Assembly: GCA_000320545.1 (NCBI GenBank)
Contig: ADNK01001701.1
Location: forward strand, 41,001 to 105,000
Source: Bigelowiella natans CCMP2755
Lineage: Eukaryota > Cercozoa > Chlorarachniophyceae
Reading direction: 5' to 3'
Length of the DNA stretch: 64,000 nucleotides
The notes under the pieces are model-generated. The model was not told the DNA's origin. It ran no database searches and saw only the letters and a program-made list of their open reading frames with translations. The position numbers and the translations under genes are program-made. Shown here in pieces: positions 1 through 12,657 of the stretch; the stretch's first letter is position 1, and each line of letters begins with the position of its first letter.

Positions 1-178
1 TATCAGCGATTATATCTAAGAGTTCTCCGAAGCGGGAACATTGATTAAGCTTTCCTGTGGTATAAACATTACATTGAATTACATTGATTCAGCGAAGAAG
101 CAAACGACGAGGAAGGAAGAAATATTTCTGACAATGTAGCATAATAACAATGTTTTTCTCTCACGTATCCTTATCAGT

Positions 179-213
<35 letters not shown>

Positions 214-470
214 AATCATTATTGTTGTTGTCATCATCATTATTACTGCCACCACCATCACCATCGTCATCGTAGATCTGTATTACGTGCGGCAATTCCA
301 TCTAGCAAGTCGGTGAATGCACTAATGAGCATCAGCGCAATGAAGCTCCATCCGTACCGAGGCAAACAAAACGAAGCACAGACACAGAGGCTTATGCGTA
401 GGTATCCGATTAGGTTAGGTACGTAGAAAATGATATCTCTTTTGGTTCTTAGTTGTTTGGCTTCCTTAGC
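1..470 (-). CDS. Phosphatidylinositol synthase-like CDP-alcohol phosphatidyltransferase, 5' part
   Basis: Integral membrane enzyme family that joins a CDP-linked lipid to an alcohol; the N-terminus resembles eukaryotic PI synthase (CDP-diacylglycerol + inositol). Exon 1 is 287-470. It starts at ATG 470 (MAKEAKQLRTKRD) and continues FYVPNLIGYLRI, then the first half of the signature motif, DLLDGIAA. A phase-1 GT donor splits the Arg codon. Exon 2 (1-54, after an AG at 55-56) restores R and adds RFGELLDIIAD, so the complete D-x2-D-G-x2-A-R-x8-G-x3-D-x3-D active-site motif is visible across the splice. The intron holds a TCA/TCATCA microsatellite. The gene continues beyond the left edge, so roughly two thirds of the protein is missing. 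An in-frame ATG at 503 is possible but less typical. Family assignment is firm; inositol specificity is inferred from the NLIGYLRI region. Confidence 0.8.
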
Positions 471-503
471 CATCGTATGTAATGAATGAAGATCTCTTCC
501 CAA

Positions 504-1039
504 AGCCGTTGACAGAATGGCGGGGGCGGTTCAAAGGAGGGCGCACGTAGATAGTTTTGAACCCCCTCAACCCCCCCTGTTTTCCTTTTGCGTTTGTTTC
601 GTCACTTTGCTTTGTCCCTTCCTCCCTTCCTGTCTTGCTTCCTTCCTCTCGCCTTGTTCACAGCCGCTGTGTAGAGGAGGCGAGAGTATCGTCAGCACAA
701 CCTGTGCGATGTGGTCAAAAATCGCTTGATTTTCTTCGAATAACCCCATTTCTATCTTGTCGCTATAGTGAAACCCCATGTCTTCTTTACGACACTGGAC
801 ATTCTTCTCGAAGGACAGAAATGACATGCGAAGTTCAAAGTTCCAACCACCTCATCCATCATGGCCGTCCTCACTTGAACGCTGTGAGAAACAAACTGTT
901 CTCGAGTTTGAGAGTGGCCCTGGGTCCTGCTTCTTCTACCTGCTCCTCCTTTTTTGATGCTTCTGACTCTGCCAAAACTCAAGTTTTGCTGGGTGCCCCT
1001 TCGGACGACCCGACCGTGGATCATTGTGTGGGTGCAGCC
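504..1039. other. Intergenic stretch upstream of the PI synthase-like gene
   Basis: No exon recognised. It holds C-rich and TTCC-rich low-complexity DNA (about 565-660). A segment near 990-1060 also occurs near 8530-8600 (see the dispersed repeat). Presumed to include the promoter of the leftward PI synthase-like gene. Confidence 0.4.
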
Positions 1040-2170
1040 TTTGGGAAGTTCTGCTCAAGTGCATGCTAGCATGCTTTGCGTCGCCGCCACATTGCAATTG
1101 CCACATTGCAATTGCCACATTGCTGCTAGTCACATTGTTCCACAGCAGCTAGGTTCTCAATTTGAAAACCATGATGGTTTCACCAGTTCGATCTCGTCTG
1201 AGCTAGTTCGAGGCACTGATTTCGCACACTGCAAACGTGTTGCAACACTTTGGAAGTGTGGTTCATTGCTCATTGTTCTTGTTCTTGCCCCCAGGAAGCA
1301 AAATCTCACACTAGCTTTTTCTGGGATGCAGTCTGGGCCGGTGCGTGTGCGCCACGCTAGCACGGCTAATTGGGTTGACGCAAGCAAGAGCCGCCTCTCG
1401 TGGTTCCAAAGATTCGTTGTTGAGGACCCAGTCTGGCAGTCACGACACGAAGCCATTGAAAGCATGCAATGAAGAGCACGCGATGCATGCCAGCAGGCTG
1501 CAGTCTTTTTGCGCCCACCTGGCCACGCTTTTCAGCCTGCTGAATCGCCCATTTGTTGCTTGTGATGTGCACCTGGCTGGCACAGCTAGACAGCTAGCTG
1601 GGAACGTGCTGTTGATTGATTCGCGTTGCACGAGCGACACCTGGACCGACGTGAGCCAGGTTAGCAGGTGTGTTCTCATTTTTCGGAACCAGGCTAGCAG
1701 GTTGTCGAACATGTCTAGTTGTGATGATTGCAATCATCACAGTCTAGCAGTGCTGAGTGAGTTTGATCCAGCTAGCCAGTCTTCATTCGCTAGTTTGCGC
1801 AAGCTGGCTGAAGAAATTCAATGTTCAGTCCAACTGACACAACAAATGAGCACATATTGTGCATGCTCAAACATTGTGATCAAGGGAAGTCTCCAATGGG
1901 TAGCATCCAACGTCAATTTCCACTTCTAGACTTGTCTGCGCGCACACCTAGACATGCAAACGAGTTCTGGAGCTTGAGCGTTTGCATGATGCCGACACGT
2001 GTTCATTCACCGCAGCAGTGAATCAAGCAACGCGGTGTGTGTTGGTAGCTGTGCATGGACAAGATGGGGTGTCATAGCAATCTCACTTTTGTCAACATGT
2101 GTGACACAAATTTGGACACATCCGTGCAATGCAATGCTACAGGCTGCACGTGTCATTGACAGTGCCTCAA
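1040..2170. repeat. Repeat island 1, CTAG/GCTAGC-rich
   Basis: Higher-GC DNA with many CTAG, GCTAGC and GCATGC words and tandem CCACATTGCAATTG units near 1087-1120. It contains a copy (about 1203-1275) of a dispersed motif, GAGGCACTG..TTTCGCACAC..CTTTGGAAGTGTGGTTC, also found near 8730, 8930 and 22870. ORFs on both strands lack family resemblance or convincing splice structure. The island lies downstream of the NHL gene 3' end. Confidence 0.6.
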
Positions 2171-2426
2171 TTCGAATTCAGGCGTAGAATTCCTCCATCT
2201 TCTTCATATTGTCTTCATTGTGCGTGCGGTTCATTTTAGCTGCTCCATTAGAAGACTCATCCGCTCTTGTTGCCCTTGATTTTGTGGCGTTATAAAGCTT
2301 TCTAATCGCATGGTTGGATCTAAGTTAAATTGTAGCGAAATGAGCACCATGTCTCGGTTCCATATGACAAATCATCGGCAAGAAACACGTGCATGAAAGT
2401 ACTAATATAGATCTAAATGTATGCAT

Positions 2427-2595
2427 TCTACTTGTCGCAGATGAAAATGTTCCCTGATTTGTCCACAGCAACGTCTGTAGGGAAATGGAGCAACGACGAC
2501 AAAGCCGGGCCTGAACATATGGAATGTTATGTTGAAGAAATATGTCATGCGCCATAATCTGAAATATCGAAGCTATCGAATGCAAATATGATGTG

Positions 2596-2656
<61 letters not shown>

Positions 2657-3292
2657 ATAGTATTCTGATGGCACTATAAATATTCGTAGTGGAATATTGG
2701 AGTGGAATGTTGGTAAATCATGATCATCAGCATAATGAGAATCACATTCAATCAACACAATTTCTCTTCTCTTCTTCTTCCACATTCTCCAAGGTATATC
2801 TCACCATCAGCATTGCCAGATCTCCCAATCTGCCCAGCTATCGTAGCCACACGACCGTTGGGAGTGACCTTGGTAGGGAGGGGGGGGGGGGGGGGAGAAG
2901 CACGTGTGGTTGATCATCATCGAAGGACAGAGAGATTGATAAGTGGGGGTAGGTAGTAGGTCTGCAATGATTTCAGTTGTGACACCTTTCGTATGCGATG
3001 GTTGTTTGTATCCGCGACATAAATCTGAATTATGATGATGTTTAGGAGGAGGAGGAGGAGGAGGAGGAGGAGGATAAATGACCACACGTCTTAACCCGTC
3101 TAGGTCATTCCTTATTCTTGTTCTTGTCATTCCTCTTGCGATGATGATAATAGTGATGATGATGGTGATGGTTGTTATTGTTACGTTGTCGAGCGGATCA
3201 ATGCAAAGCCCCATTGGTCTGTTAAACTGCGTTTTCAGCATTACGGTACTTCCTTCTAAACAAACGAAGAACACGTAAGGGCAAGTGTTACG

Positions 3293-3355
<63 letters not shown>

Positions 3356-3510
3356 ATATAGAAATGTATACTGTATTCATATCTTCATCCCCCCCTCTCT
3401 CCCTCTCTAGTTGACTAGTCATCCATGGAAAAATCTCAAAAACTCATTCTTATCGCTTCAAAAGCTTCTTCTGAATATATACATTCATGCTAATACCTGC
3501 TGTATTTCAC

Positions 3511-3561
<51 letters not shown>

Positions 3562-3730
3562 CGAGCATAGAGCATTGTGCAGCAGCAGCAGCAGCTTTAT
3601 GATCACAAGAAGCTATTAACAGCACCTGGAGTCATCTTGCGTAGTCTACCACGCTCTAAATCCAGAAAATATATGTTCTTCTCACTGTCCACTGCCACGC
3701 CGGAGATCACAGTCAGCTGTAGTAGAGAGA

Positions 3731-3773
<43 letters not shown>

Positions 3774-4015
3774 GAGGTGAATAACATTATCAACTGTGTA
3801 ATTTCCTCGCTTTGGCTTTTTCTGAACGTAGTAGCTCATATGTCAAAATCGTTGTCTTTTCACCCTCCATCTACCACTACCGGGTTGCCGCTTCTTCGGG
3901 TATCGAACGCGATTGGAGGAGCACCGAAGTAGACACGTTCTAGCACCGAAAACATCGTAATTAGAATATGCAAACGGGTGATGCGTTTGGGCGTGAGCCT
4001 GAGTCTATCTTCGAT

Positions 4016-4054
<39 letters not shown>

Positions 4055-4194
4055 GCTTGCCTTGTGTGTCTGAATCTCGACGTGGCTTGTAAAGGGTTGA
4101 TCGGAAAGGAATACCTGCCCGATGGTGATGATGATGAAGAAACAGGACAAAGAAGACGAAGGTGGGGTGAAGAGAGGGATTTGTGTGCGTAGAC

Positions 4195-4231
<37 letters not shown>

Positions 4232-4407
4232 TGTGTGTGTATGTGCTGTTGTTGTTGATTGCAGTAGTAACGGTGGTAGATTTATTCATGGCATTAACTA
4301 TCGTCATCACAATTATTCATAAGTTCTTACGGAATAGCCTCCACCTCGGCATCATCCCTAAAACCATAGAAAAATGCTACTGATCACCATGAAACATTAA
4401 GATGATA

Positions 4408-4438
<31 letters not shown>

Positions 4439-4511
4439 CAATGGTGAGAGGACGTAGAGCTCATTCAGAGACTGCGAGCCAGTGGTGTATATGTGTTGTT
4501 TGTGTGTATGC

Positions 4512-4550
<39 letters not shown>

Positions 4551-5320
4551 GAGGGAGAGAGAGGTGAGGGAGAGAGCGAAGAGAAAATAAATTAAAATAC
4601 AAACAAACAAGTAGTTGAAACTAAGCAGCAAAGTCCTACGGTCCCAACAACCCCCCCCCCCCTTTAACTGTCCCAGTCTCACCCTCTCGTCAGCTGGGAG
4701 ATTCGTCGCATGATCATATTTCCGGGGTCAGCGACCATCAATTCGCTGATATAGACATTGTCATAATCACAACAATCAAAATCGTAGGTATTACTTGCTT
4801 TCTTGATGTCATATCCCTTCCCCCACCCCCCCCCCCTTCCCTCTCTATTTGTACAACTGTTTGTCCTTTTCCTCGTAGTGTATCTATCTATCTATAATAT
4901 TCATCTCTTTCGTTTTCTTTATTTATATGTTCAGTAGTATTCTTTACTCGTCTCCTCGCGCATGGTCTCGATGACAGACCATTGCCTTGGGATGTGAGAA
5001 TCTGTGAAATAGACAACAAAACACGTGAGTAGTGTGTCAACCACTACTACCGCTACAACCAATCCTGCTACTACCGGATGGTGACGTGGGAGGCGGGGAG
5101 AAGAAGAAGAAGAAGAAGAAGAAGAAGAAGAAGAAGAAGAAGGGGTGGGGAGAGAGAGGAAGAGAAAGGAAGAGAATGGTGGCTAAGTAAGAATATTGTT
5201 TGATATGACATTGAATAATCCAACGTGCCGTCACGAAGGCCTTCGTAGTTCTCTTGCCCTGTCGTATTGTTATTAACATTTGTTACAGATCTTCGTCGCT
5301 ATATTCTATTACCATGAATG

Positions 5321-5360
<40 letters not shown>

Positions 5361-5484
5361 CATATCTTAGAGGTGGCACGAATGGAAGATTCATATCTCG
5401 AAATTTATCATGTTTCTTCTCCCTCCTCCCCTATCTTCATACGTGCATAATGTAACCCTACTGCTGTATTTAATGCCATTCCTT

Positions 5485-5530
<46 letters not shown>

Positions 5531-6253
5531 GTTATTTGTTACATGCTGTAGCACCTGTGAGTGTGGTGACGATGCCCGTCTGGACAACGATACGTCTGAT
5601 TGTGTGATTGTCTTCGAGAAAGAGAGAAAGAGAGAGGGAGACAGAGCGAGGGGGAGATTAGAGGAAGTGAGATGGGAAAGAAGAAATAGTTAATGCGCTC
5701 CTATTGTGTTTCATTGATAGACTTTCATCATCGCCATCACCACCACCACCACCACTATCTACTAATCCCGCCACACGCACAGCATACATGGCTCCGAGAC
5801 GTATATGGCCTTGTTGCTGGGTGAAACAGCTACTCCGGTTGGGAAACTAAAATCGGCGTCATCCTTATGCCCATCCTTACGGCCCTGGAGACCTGCGAAG
5901 GGGAGCAAGTATTCGTTGAACGAATAGCAGCAAATATGGTGGCGTGGCCATTACAGATGAACCGTCACTAAATGGCAGGTGCGGTACAATAAGTCGTTGA
6001 GAGGAGATTGCTACCCAACTTGGGAGTGGCATATGCAGTTGGTTTTCCTTGTGTATGGTGATGAAGCAACCTTCTTAGTAGTGGTAAACAGAATATACTA
6101 CTACTACTACTAATAATAATAATAATAATGTCTCCTCGATAAACCTGTTCCTGCGATGACAATGTGCTTCTCCTTCGTGACCTTAAAGACCTGCAGGAAG
6201 TATTGAGAGAGGTTCATTGTAATCGATCGGTCGGCATAGAAACACCCATAATC

Positions 6254-6284
<31 letters not shown>

Positions 6285-7311
6285 ATATTATCATCTTTAG
6301 ATGGGATAATCATCATTCGTGCAATGTTTGTTTGATGGGGAGGCAAGAACTTGATGAGTGCCGGTGTTAGTCACGTATAGCTCGCCTCCCCCCGAGACTG
6401 CGATTCCACTCGGTAGGCTGAAGCGCTTTATCTAATGCACAACCAAAGAAGGAGAAACAACATTAGGTTGAACCTGTCAATTCATCTTCAATTTTGTGAA
6501 ATTTATGAGGAGGGTCAGCACAGCACGGCGTATGTCGTCGTATCGAAGATGATATAAAAATCGACAGGACCTACCTCCAACGGCTCGCCGTGATCTGGGT
6601 GCCTATACGTTGCACTTCCAGGGAGAGTTCTCATCTGATGCATGCATGTTGTTACATCCTCCCTATTGTGCTACTACTGTGTGCTACTGATCGATGTATG
6701 CAGATATGATTATGGTAGGGAGGATTATCGTATATAACTATCCCTCTGAATCAGAAGCAGGACAATAATCGTACCTTTCTCTATGACTCTCCTCTCTTGT
6801 GTCATCATAACAACAGCCACTACCTGCAAGTCGCCATAATCCCCCTTACTTGGGAGATCGTTGTCCACTTCACCCTTTTCTGTTCTTGGCGATTTCACCA
6901 GTCTTTCCTCTATTGCTGATTCATCAACTAAATTGGGTCGTTTCTCAACAAGGCCAACCCCCCCTCGCAGTTGTTCAAATATTGCCCCCTATATTTTGAT
7001 TTTGGCGCATATCATCACTCATTAGTTTGTGTTGCATTAAAAGGGAGTTGTAGTTCGGTCCACAGAAAAAGAAATCGCTTTCCCATCATCATATCTATCA
7101 GAGCAAGCTAGATATATTACAAGCTGACCTTTTCCCTTCCATTTGTCTCGTATTTCCTACGTCGGCAGCTGATCTCTCCTTTCCTCAACAATGCGCCCCT
7201 GGGTCTTCTCCGCGGAACGTTGCTGATGGTCATCAGCGTATAGCTCACATAGATCAGCACACAGAGTCTTGGCCAAAGCCAAAGACGCCGCCTGCCGATC
7301 TCCTCCTCCAT
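2427..7311 (-). CDS. NHL-repeat protein with N-terminal membrane anchor
   Basis: NHL repeats form a beta-propeller used for protein, RNA or ligand binding. Exon 1 (7129-7311) starts MEEEIGRRRLWLWPR and has a hydrophobic stretch (LCVLIYVSYTLMTI, residues about 16-29), suggesting a signal anchor. Exon 2 (6824-6988, phase 0) is acidic linker. NHL exons follow: about 6575-6630 (MRTLPGSATYR), 6350-6415 (LPSGIAVSGGGELYVTNTGTHQ), 6132-6200 (VTKEKHIVIAGTG), 5775-5890 (FPTGVAVSPSNKAIYVSEP), 5545-5590 (RIVVQTGIVTTLTGA), 5190-5280, 4683-4765 (VYISELMVADPGNMIMRRIS), about 3600-3715 (VISGVAVDSEKNIYFLDLER), 3185-3255 (RPMGLCIDPLDNV), 3010-3050 (IYVADTNNHRIRKV), 2795-2875 (GRVATIAGQIGRSGNADG). The last exon (about 2427-2510) reads FPTDVAVDKSGNIFICDK then TAG. 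Internal boundaries are approximate and some exons may be missed. Long microsatellites fill most introns. Function beyond a propeller is unknown. Confidence 0.75.
2599..5530. repeat. Microsatellites in the NHL gene introns
   Basis: Tracts seen on the + strand: (AT)n(GT)n 2599-2655 and 3293-3355, (GGA)n 3050-3074, (CT)n 3512-3556, (GA)n 3725-3770, (AT)n 4016-4050, (CT)n 4197-4228, (GAT)n 4405-4437, (GA)n 4514-4548, (GAA)n 5100-5142, (AT)n 5322-5357, (CT)n 5488-5528. All fall between the exons of the NHL gene. Both orientations of (CT)n/(GA)n occur, so they are not simply polypyrimidine tracts of the sense strand. Confidence 0.9.
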
Positions 7312-7639
7312 TGACGCGAGATCGAAAATGCAGCAGCGACGAGTGAGCCGACTCGCAATGGGTTCAGGGCCGAGCAACGGTCATCGTATGAGCGACGATT
7401 GTGAATTTGGACGCATTTTGCGGATTGCGTCAATAATTCATCGGAGTCGTAACCGAACAATGGGCTGAAGACGACGCCAAGGTAGCAGACAAGTCGCAAG
7501 TAAGTGGCAGTAGGCCCTTTGTTGTCTACGTCTAAAAAAAAAATGTAGTTAATTCAACTACGAGTAGATCCATGAGAAGCTCTGGGCTCACATCACCAAC
7601 ATGGCTTCAGACTGACCTTCATGTCAAGGGCTCGCAACT

Positions 7640-8480
7640 GTGTTAGCTAGCATTTCTTGGGAGAAGAATGCACGAGCCTCCCTGCCCAATGTGCAAAAAC
7701 AACGCCTACGTTTGCTTGAAGGATCGCGCCGGAGAGTGCACCTGCAAAAAGCGTGGAGCTGTTGATGTGCAGAGATGCAGAGGCATCAACAATCGTCAGC
7801 GAGGAAGCTGAGTGGAGGGATTTCAAAGACTCTGATCCCCGAGGTGGGGACCCTGATCGAGTGGGTCTAAAGGAAGATGGGATTGATTGGGACACACCAA
7901 AGCTTCACTTTGCCGATGAAAGCCAGAAAGTGCACGAGGTCATCCAGCCAAGCAAAGTTGTGACAATCCAGCAATCAAAGAAAGCAAACAAGCTCGGGTT
8001 GGAAAACAGCGTGGGTCAGGAGGCGGCGAAGATTGCCGAAGCGGTAATGCTGACTGGCTGCCTGGGAGGCAAACGTCCAGGCACTGTGGCTAGCTACCAG
8101 TGCTTGCTTGCTCATTGATTGCTCTGGAAGGGATTGAAGGCGCGAAAATCGCCATTGAAGATGCCTTTGACGTGAAAAGGGAGACGCTCGAGGGAAGAGC
8201 TCGTGACATCAAAAAATCAGTGATTGCAAATCACGCGTCAGCATTGAAGATGTCAGAATCCAAACCGAAGAAAAAGTGAAGGTGATCTTGTCTTCAGTCA
8301 TTCACGCAACAACGTTGATCACATTGCTGCTTGACGTGGTGAACAGTCATCTCTAGATCTCACGACGGAATCCACTCCATTGGACATGAATGATGATGGA
8401 ATGTCCACAAGATGCAAAATCACCATGCACATGGAAGGACGGTTGCCTCCTTGAACCTTCAAAAACCTGAACAAAAAACC
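7640..8480 (+). pseudogene. Decayed ORFs of unknown (probably mobile-element) origin
   Basis: Coding-like sequence broken by frame changes. One frame near 7670-7811 reads MHEPPCPMCKNNAYVC then a CTCK motif, a Cys-rich possible zinc-binding stretch, ending in TGA. A second frame from 7753 gives an acidic 121-codon ORF (EEAEWRDFKDSDPRGGDPDR). A third frame (8115-8278) gives LEGIEGAKIAIEDAFDVKR and ends SESKPKKK-TGA. The frames follow each other without plausible introns, so I read this as one degraded gene. It sits in repeat DNA between the NHL and TAF11 genes. No family recognised. Confidence 0.4.
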
Positions 8481-8499
8481 TCGAACGTCTTGCAACGTT

Positions 8500-9085
8500 T
8501 TTGAGTGAAACTGAAGTCTCTAGGTCTCATTGGGTGCACCCTCGGACGACCTGTCCGTGGACCGTCGAGTGGATGTGGCCTTCAGGAAGTTCCTACTTGG
8601 AGTGGATGCTTTGCGTCGACGCCACATTGCGGCTAGTTGCATTGCTAGATTGCTCCACAATGGCCAGAGTGGTGCCAATCTCAAACTCCTCTGGTCCTGT
8701 TGGTTTTGCCAGTCGATCGGTCCTCACCAAAGCTAGTTCGAGGCACTGCGTTTCGCACACGTGCTGCAAGTGTCTTGTGACGTTTTGGAAATGTGGTTCA
8801 TCATCATTGTCATTGCCATTGTGTCATCTAGTCATTGTTGTTGTTTTGGAAGTGTGGTTTTTCATCATTGTCTTTGTCTTTGTCTGGACATGCTGGTTTT
8901 CACACCAGGAAGTCCTCGTTGTTTTGAGCTCGAGGCTTTGCGTTTCGCACTTTGCACTAGGCAAGCTAGTGTCATGCATCAATCACTTTGGAAGTGTGGT
9001 TGATTGTGTCAAAAGCTGGTCAGTGCTTTCCGATGAACTGTCTCTGCTGCGAACACAAGCGCTGGAGCACACCAACACGCACACA

Positions 9086-9126
<41 letters not shown>

Positions 9127-9700
9127 ATGTCGCACTCACTCCAGTGCTCATTTTGCAAAGCTCGCCTCTCTAGTTTTCGTTTCCATTCCATGGTGCTCTC
9201 ACCAGGTGTAGGCTCAGCACTGAGATGATGGACATGCAAATTGAGCATGCAGCCGTGCAGCATCGCATCTCCGCATGTCTGTGCGTCTGCTCGCATTGTT
9301 GCACGTCGCTTGTCTTTGTTCGATCACCATTGCATTTCAATCGCATCTTGAGGCTGGACCAGTTGAGACCATCAACCACGTTGTGGTAGATGTGAAGCCT
9401 GCGCACGTGTAGCGTAGCAGTGAGATAATCAAGCGCTTTCATGCAATGACACATTCGGCAGAGTGCTCCAGATTTCAAACACATTGGAAGTGAGCCTACT
9501 TAGCTGCTCTAGTGCTCAGATCAGTGCACACGCCGCTGCCCTAGACATTTTCAGATTGTGATGCTAACCATTGGGCGCATCAAACTTCCAATGCGATTCT
9601 GTTCTGTGCCAGGACTCATTTCTTCAGCCGCGGCACATCTAGACATGTCTTGCTCTAGCTACTGTTTTCCACTAGCAACATTGTTCATACATGGGCTCCA
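8500..9700. repeat. Repeat island 2 with repeated TTTCGCAC/GGAAGTGTGG units
   Basis: Contains a segment at 8530-8600 similar to 990-1060 (both have GGGTGC.CC.TCGGACGACC and GTGGA.C.T.G.GTGG) and at least two copies (8730-8810, 8930-9003) of the TTTCGCAC...TTTGGAA.TGTGGTT motif also in islands 1 and 4. An (AC)n tract lies at 9088-9124. Downstream of it, 9700-10270 is AT-rich DNA in which I see nothing besides a (CT)n tract at 10198-10229. Confidence 0.6.
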
Positions 9701-10196
9701 CATGGGACATTTTTACATACACATGTCATAGTTCCGCAAATAGAATCACCCTTTTCTTTTAATTGTTCGATATAAGTTTCAATTCCTAGAGAGATCAAAT
9801 TTTCATTTTTTTGTAAATATGAACGTTACGCACACAACACGTATGTACAGTGTAATCTTAATCTGAGCCGTAACGCCTATCATTTTGTGCCTATTGAATT
9901 GTTGGCTTGTGGTAGAGCAATGGATACTAAATCTCAAATCCGTAAAGCGGTATCATAGCAATCTTCATCTGAGAGTACTTCAATGCTGTTTGAACAACAT
10001 CAAGTTTAAATTAAAAGCCCAGTCGGTCCTCATTTATCATCATTAGCGTCTAGTAAACATTCGTCCCGAAGTGCGCATATCTGGGATAGATTAAGAAAGT
10101 TTATGAAGAGGTATGGAATCTAAGACGTATTTTAAATAATGACTAAAAATTCTTCAGTTGATGAAGAAATCGCCTGTGCAGTTTCCTTCTTTCTTA

Positions 10197-10232
<36 letters not shown>

Positions 10233-10271
10233 TTTCTTCTTCTTCTATTCCCTACTCATATAAGTGGTGAA

Positions 10272-11176
10272 TTACTGACTTGAGCTCAACTTCCGACTTT
10301 GTATTCTCCTATGTGCCTCGCGCATGTGAAGAGGCCGGATAGGTCCTGTGTCGCCGAACTCAGCCATAACTTTACGGCTCTCCTCCACAATTTCTTCTAT
10401 GAACATTTCTGTGATATCTCGTACCACCTGTGGTGATAAAATATTATTGTTATCCCCTTATTCCTGGTCAGCTCTTTCATCTCTCTCCCCTTATTTTAAT
10501 TATATATTTCCATATATTTCTCTATCAACATCTCTTGTCCTTCCCCTGAATGTGGTCTAGGCTTCATGTCCGGTACCAATTTGAGAATTTTGAAGTCCTC
10601 TTTGGTCTTGCCTAATCTCTCTTCCTTCCCGCCATTCTTCATAAGACTTTGGATGATTCCTTCGATGTAATCTTTGTCTAGCTTCTCCGAAGTGTACTTT
10701 TCATGCCTCGCTTTCTGATTTGAAGTGAGTGGTTCAACGTGTCGAACGGATGTGGGGATCAAGGCCCATTCTAATTATTCAGGATTTTTCCTAATAGTGA
10801 TGATACGACCTGTTCATCTGTCATTTTCTCAATAATCTTTTGGTCATGCTCCTTATCCCTCTCCATCTGCTTACGCTCCTTGTCCTTCTTACTCTTCTTC
10901 CCCTTTTTGCGCTGACTAGGGGACTTTTGACGGGCTCTCTTTTTCTTCTTCGGGCTGATAAAGATGTAAAAACAAGTTCAATGATAAGTCCCAGGTGAAG
11001 ATGATGGAAGGGTGCGTGAGTTCTAACAAGCAATATAGACACACAGCAACAGCTTCGAGGAATACGCAAACAAACCCTTTGGATCCCGAACCCCCTCCAG
11101 ATCCAGACGTAGTATCTTTTTGGCCGCTATCTGCGCCCAGACCGAATATATCATCAAATTCTGCGTGGTCCTCCAT
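10272..11176 (-). CDS. TAF11: Transcription initiation factor TFIID subunit 11
   Basis: TAF11 is a histone-fold subunit of TFIID that pairs with TAF13 and contacts TBP/TFIIA at RNA polymerase II promoters. Four exons join in phase: 11076-11176 (MEDHAEFDDIFGLG, Gly/Ser linker), 10810-10954 (Lys-rich, then KIIEKMTDEQ), 10577-10714 (KARHEKYTSEKLDKDYIEGI, histone-fold helix 1) and 10272-10427 (VVRDITEMFIEEIVEE, helix 2, then GPIRPLHMREAHRRI, the conserved C-terminal helix; TAA). Length is about 179 residues, near the usual range. The loop after helix 1 (KNGGKEERLGKTKEDFK) is longer than in animal TAF11. The second intron has a readable ORF, so only the family alignment (DEQ-KARHEKY against the usual EEQ-x-RYE) shows it must be removed. 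The start lies 296 bp from the divergent EF-hand gene. Confidence 0.87.
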
Positions 11177-11472
11177 GGTAGAGGTGCTGATGAGATTGCT
11201 TCCTCGACTCGGAGGGGGAGGAGCTCTTTCCTGAGTGGTTGTTTCTGTTGTTTGTTTATATCAATTGGGCCAATATCATAGGATATATTAGCTTTCAAGA
11301 TAAGGACATATTTTCCCCATATATTCTTCTATTGCGACAAGGAGAATCGTTGTCGTACAATAGAAATGGAACTTATTACGTCTCCTGAAAAATCGAAATT
11401 TGCCCTTGTCAGCCCTCCAATCCCGAAGCTCCGCCTCGGGATGTGAAAGAGGCCTAGGGGGCAGGGGGGGAA
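11177..11472. promoter_or_regulatory. Shared intergenic region of TAF11 and the EF-hand gene
   Basis: Only 296 bp separate the two divergent start codons, so both promoters must lie here or overlap the 5' exons. No clear TATA box is recognisable. The interval has no microsatellite or CTAG island. Confidence 0.5.
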
Positions 11473-12009
11473 ATGGGCTGTGGCGTTTCGCGGCCCCGGG
11501 TACCCCCGAAGGATGAGGAAGCTAGTGAAGACGAGGTAGCACGTATACATGGCATCGAAATGCAAATGGAATGGGAGAGCGTGCAACCATTTGCTCAGGC
11601 TAACTGCTTTATGTATGTAACGCTTGTAGGCTCTGGGAGTGGAAATCGATGAAGCGATGCGCGAAATTATCGACAAGTCCCCATTGCTAACACGCTTGAT
11701 TATTAATTTCAACATCATCAGGGAGCAGAGGGGGGTGGGGTGGTTGATTTGATCGTACTCATCATTCAAATCATACATCTTCAGGTACTGTCTGGGGAAC
11801 AAACACGTCAATCAACTGGAAAGGGTAAGCAAACTGTGTTTAGCATGATGTGTCACCACAATTTGATGATGATTACTATATCAACATATATCAAATTTAG
11901 ATACCTTTACTACTTTGAGATACATCAAAATACAATAAATTATATACATACATCGCCACGTCACGTCACGTCACGTCACACATCACATGGGAGACACATA
12001 AAATGAATA

Positions 12010-12061
<52 letters not shown>

Positions 12062-12329
12062 GTCAGGTTTTCCGAGAAAACGATACTGACGGAAATGGTT
12101 GCTTCTTACCTATCGATCACATAAGAAAGAGACAAGAAGAAAGAAAACATGATTGTTGTATCCTCCTCACCACCTTCTCCTCCTTTTTATTTTCTCTCAC
12201 GTTAAACTACACAAATGTTCCAGCCTTAGTGTAAAATATAGGAGCTTACCACCATAGTAGAGTGCAATCTTTTGCCACGCCCCTTAGAAGCGAGGGATGA
12301 AGTTTCGTACAATCTCTCTCTTAAATATT

Positions 12330-12371
<42 letters not shown>

Positions 12372-12622
12372 CTCCCCCCTCCCCTCTCTTTCTCTCTGCA
12401 TCACCAATCATCAGGTGTTATAGATTTAGAGGAATTTTCTTCTTGGATGAAGCCGGTTGTAGTAGTAGTTCTTTGACGGGTGATTGATGATGCATGACCC
12501 TCAATCTTAAGTGAAGAAGAAGAAGAAGAAGAAGAAGAAGAAGAAGAAGAAGAAGAAGAAGACAACGACGATGACATAACACCAGCACAAAGCAAGGCAA
12601 ATACTGACTGGTCCACACCATT

Positions 12623-12657
<35 letters not shown>

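Noticed and set aside
10496..10762. 88-codon minus ORF taken as a single exon
   Set aside because: TAF11 alignment shows that both ends are intron (GTCGTA donor to TCAG acceptor, and GTACCG donor); only 10577-10714 is coding.
11329..11811. 160-codon minus-strand ORF upstream of TAF11
   Set aside because: It overlaps exons 1-3 of the plus-strand EF-hand gene, whose reading (MGCG start, LRR-like helix, EF-hand) is phase-consistent and protein-like; the minus ORF matches nothing.
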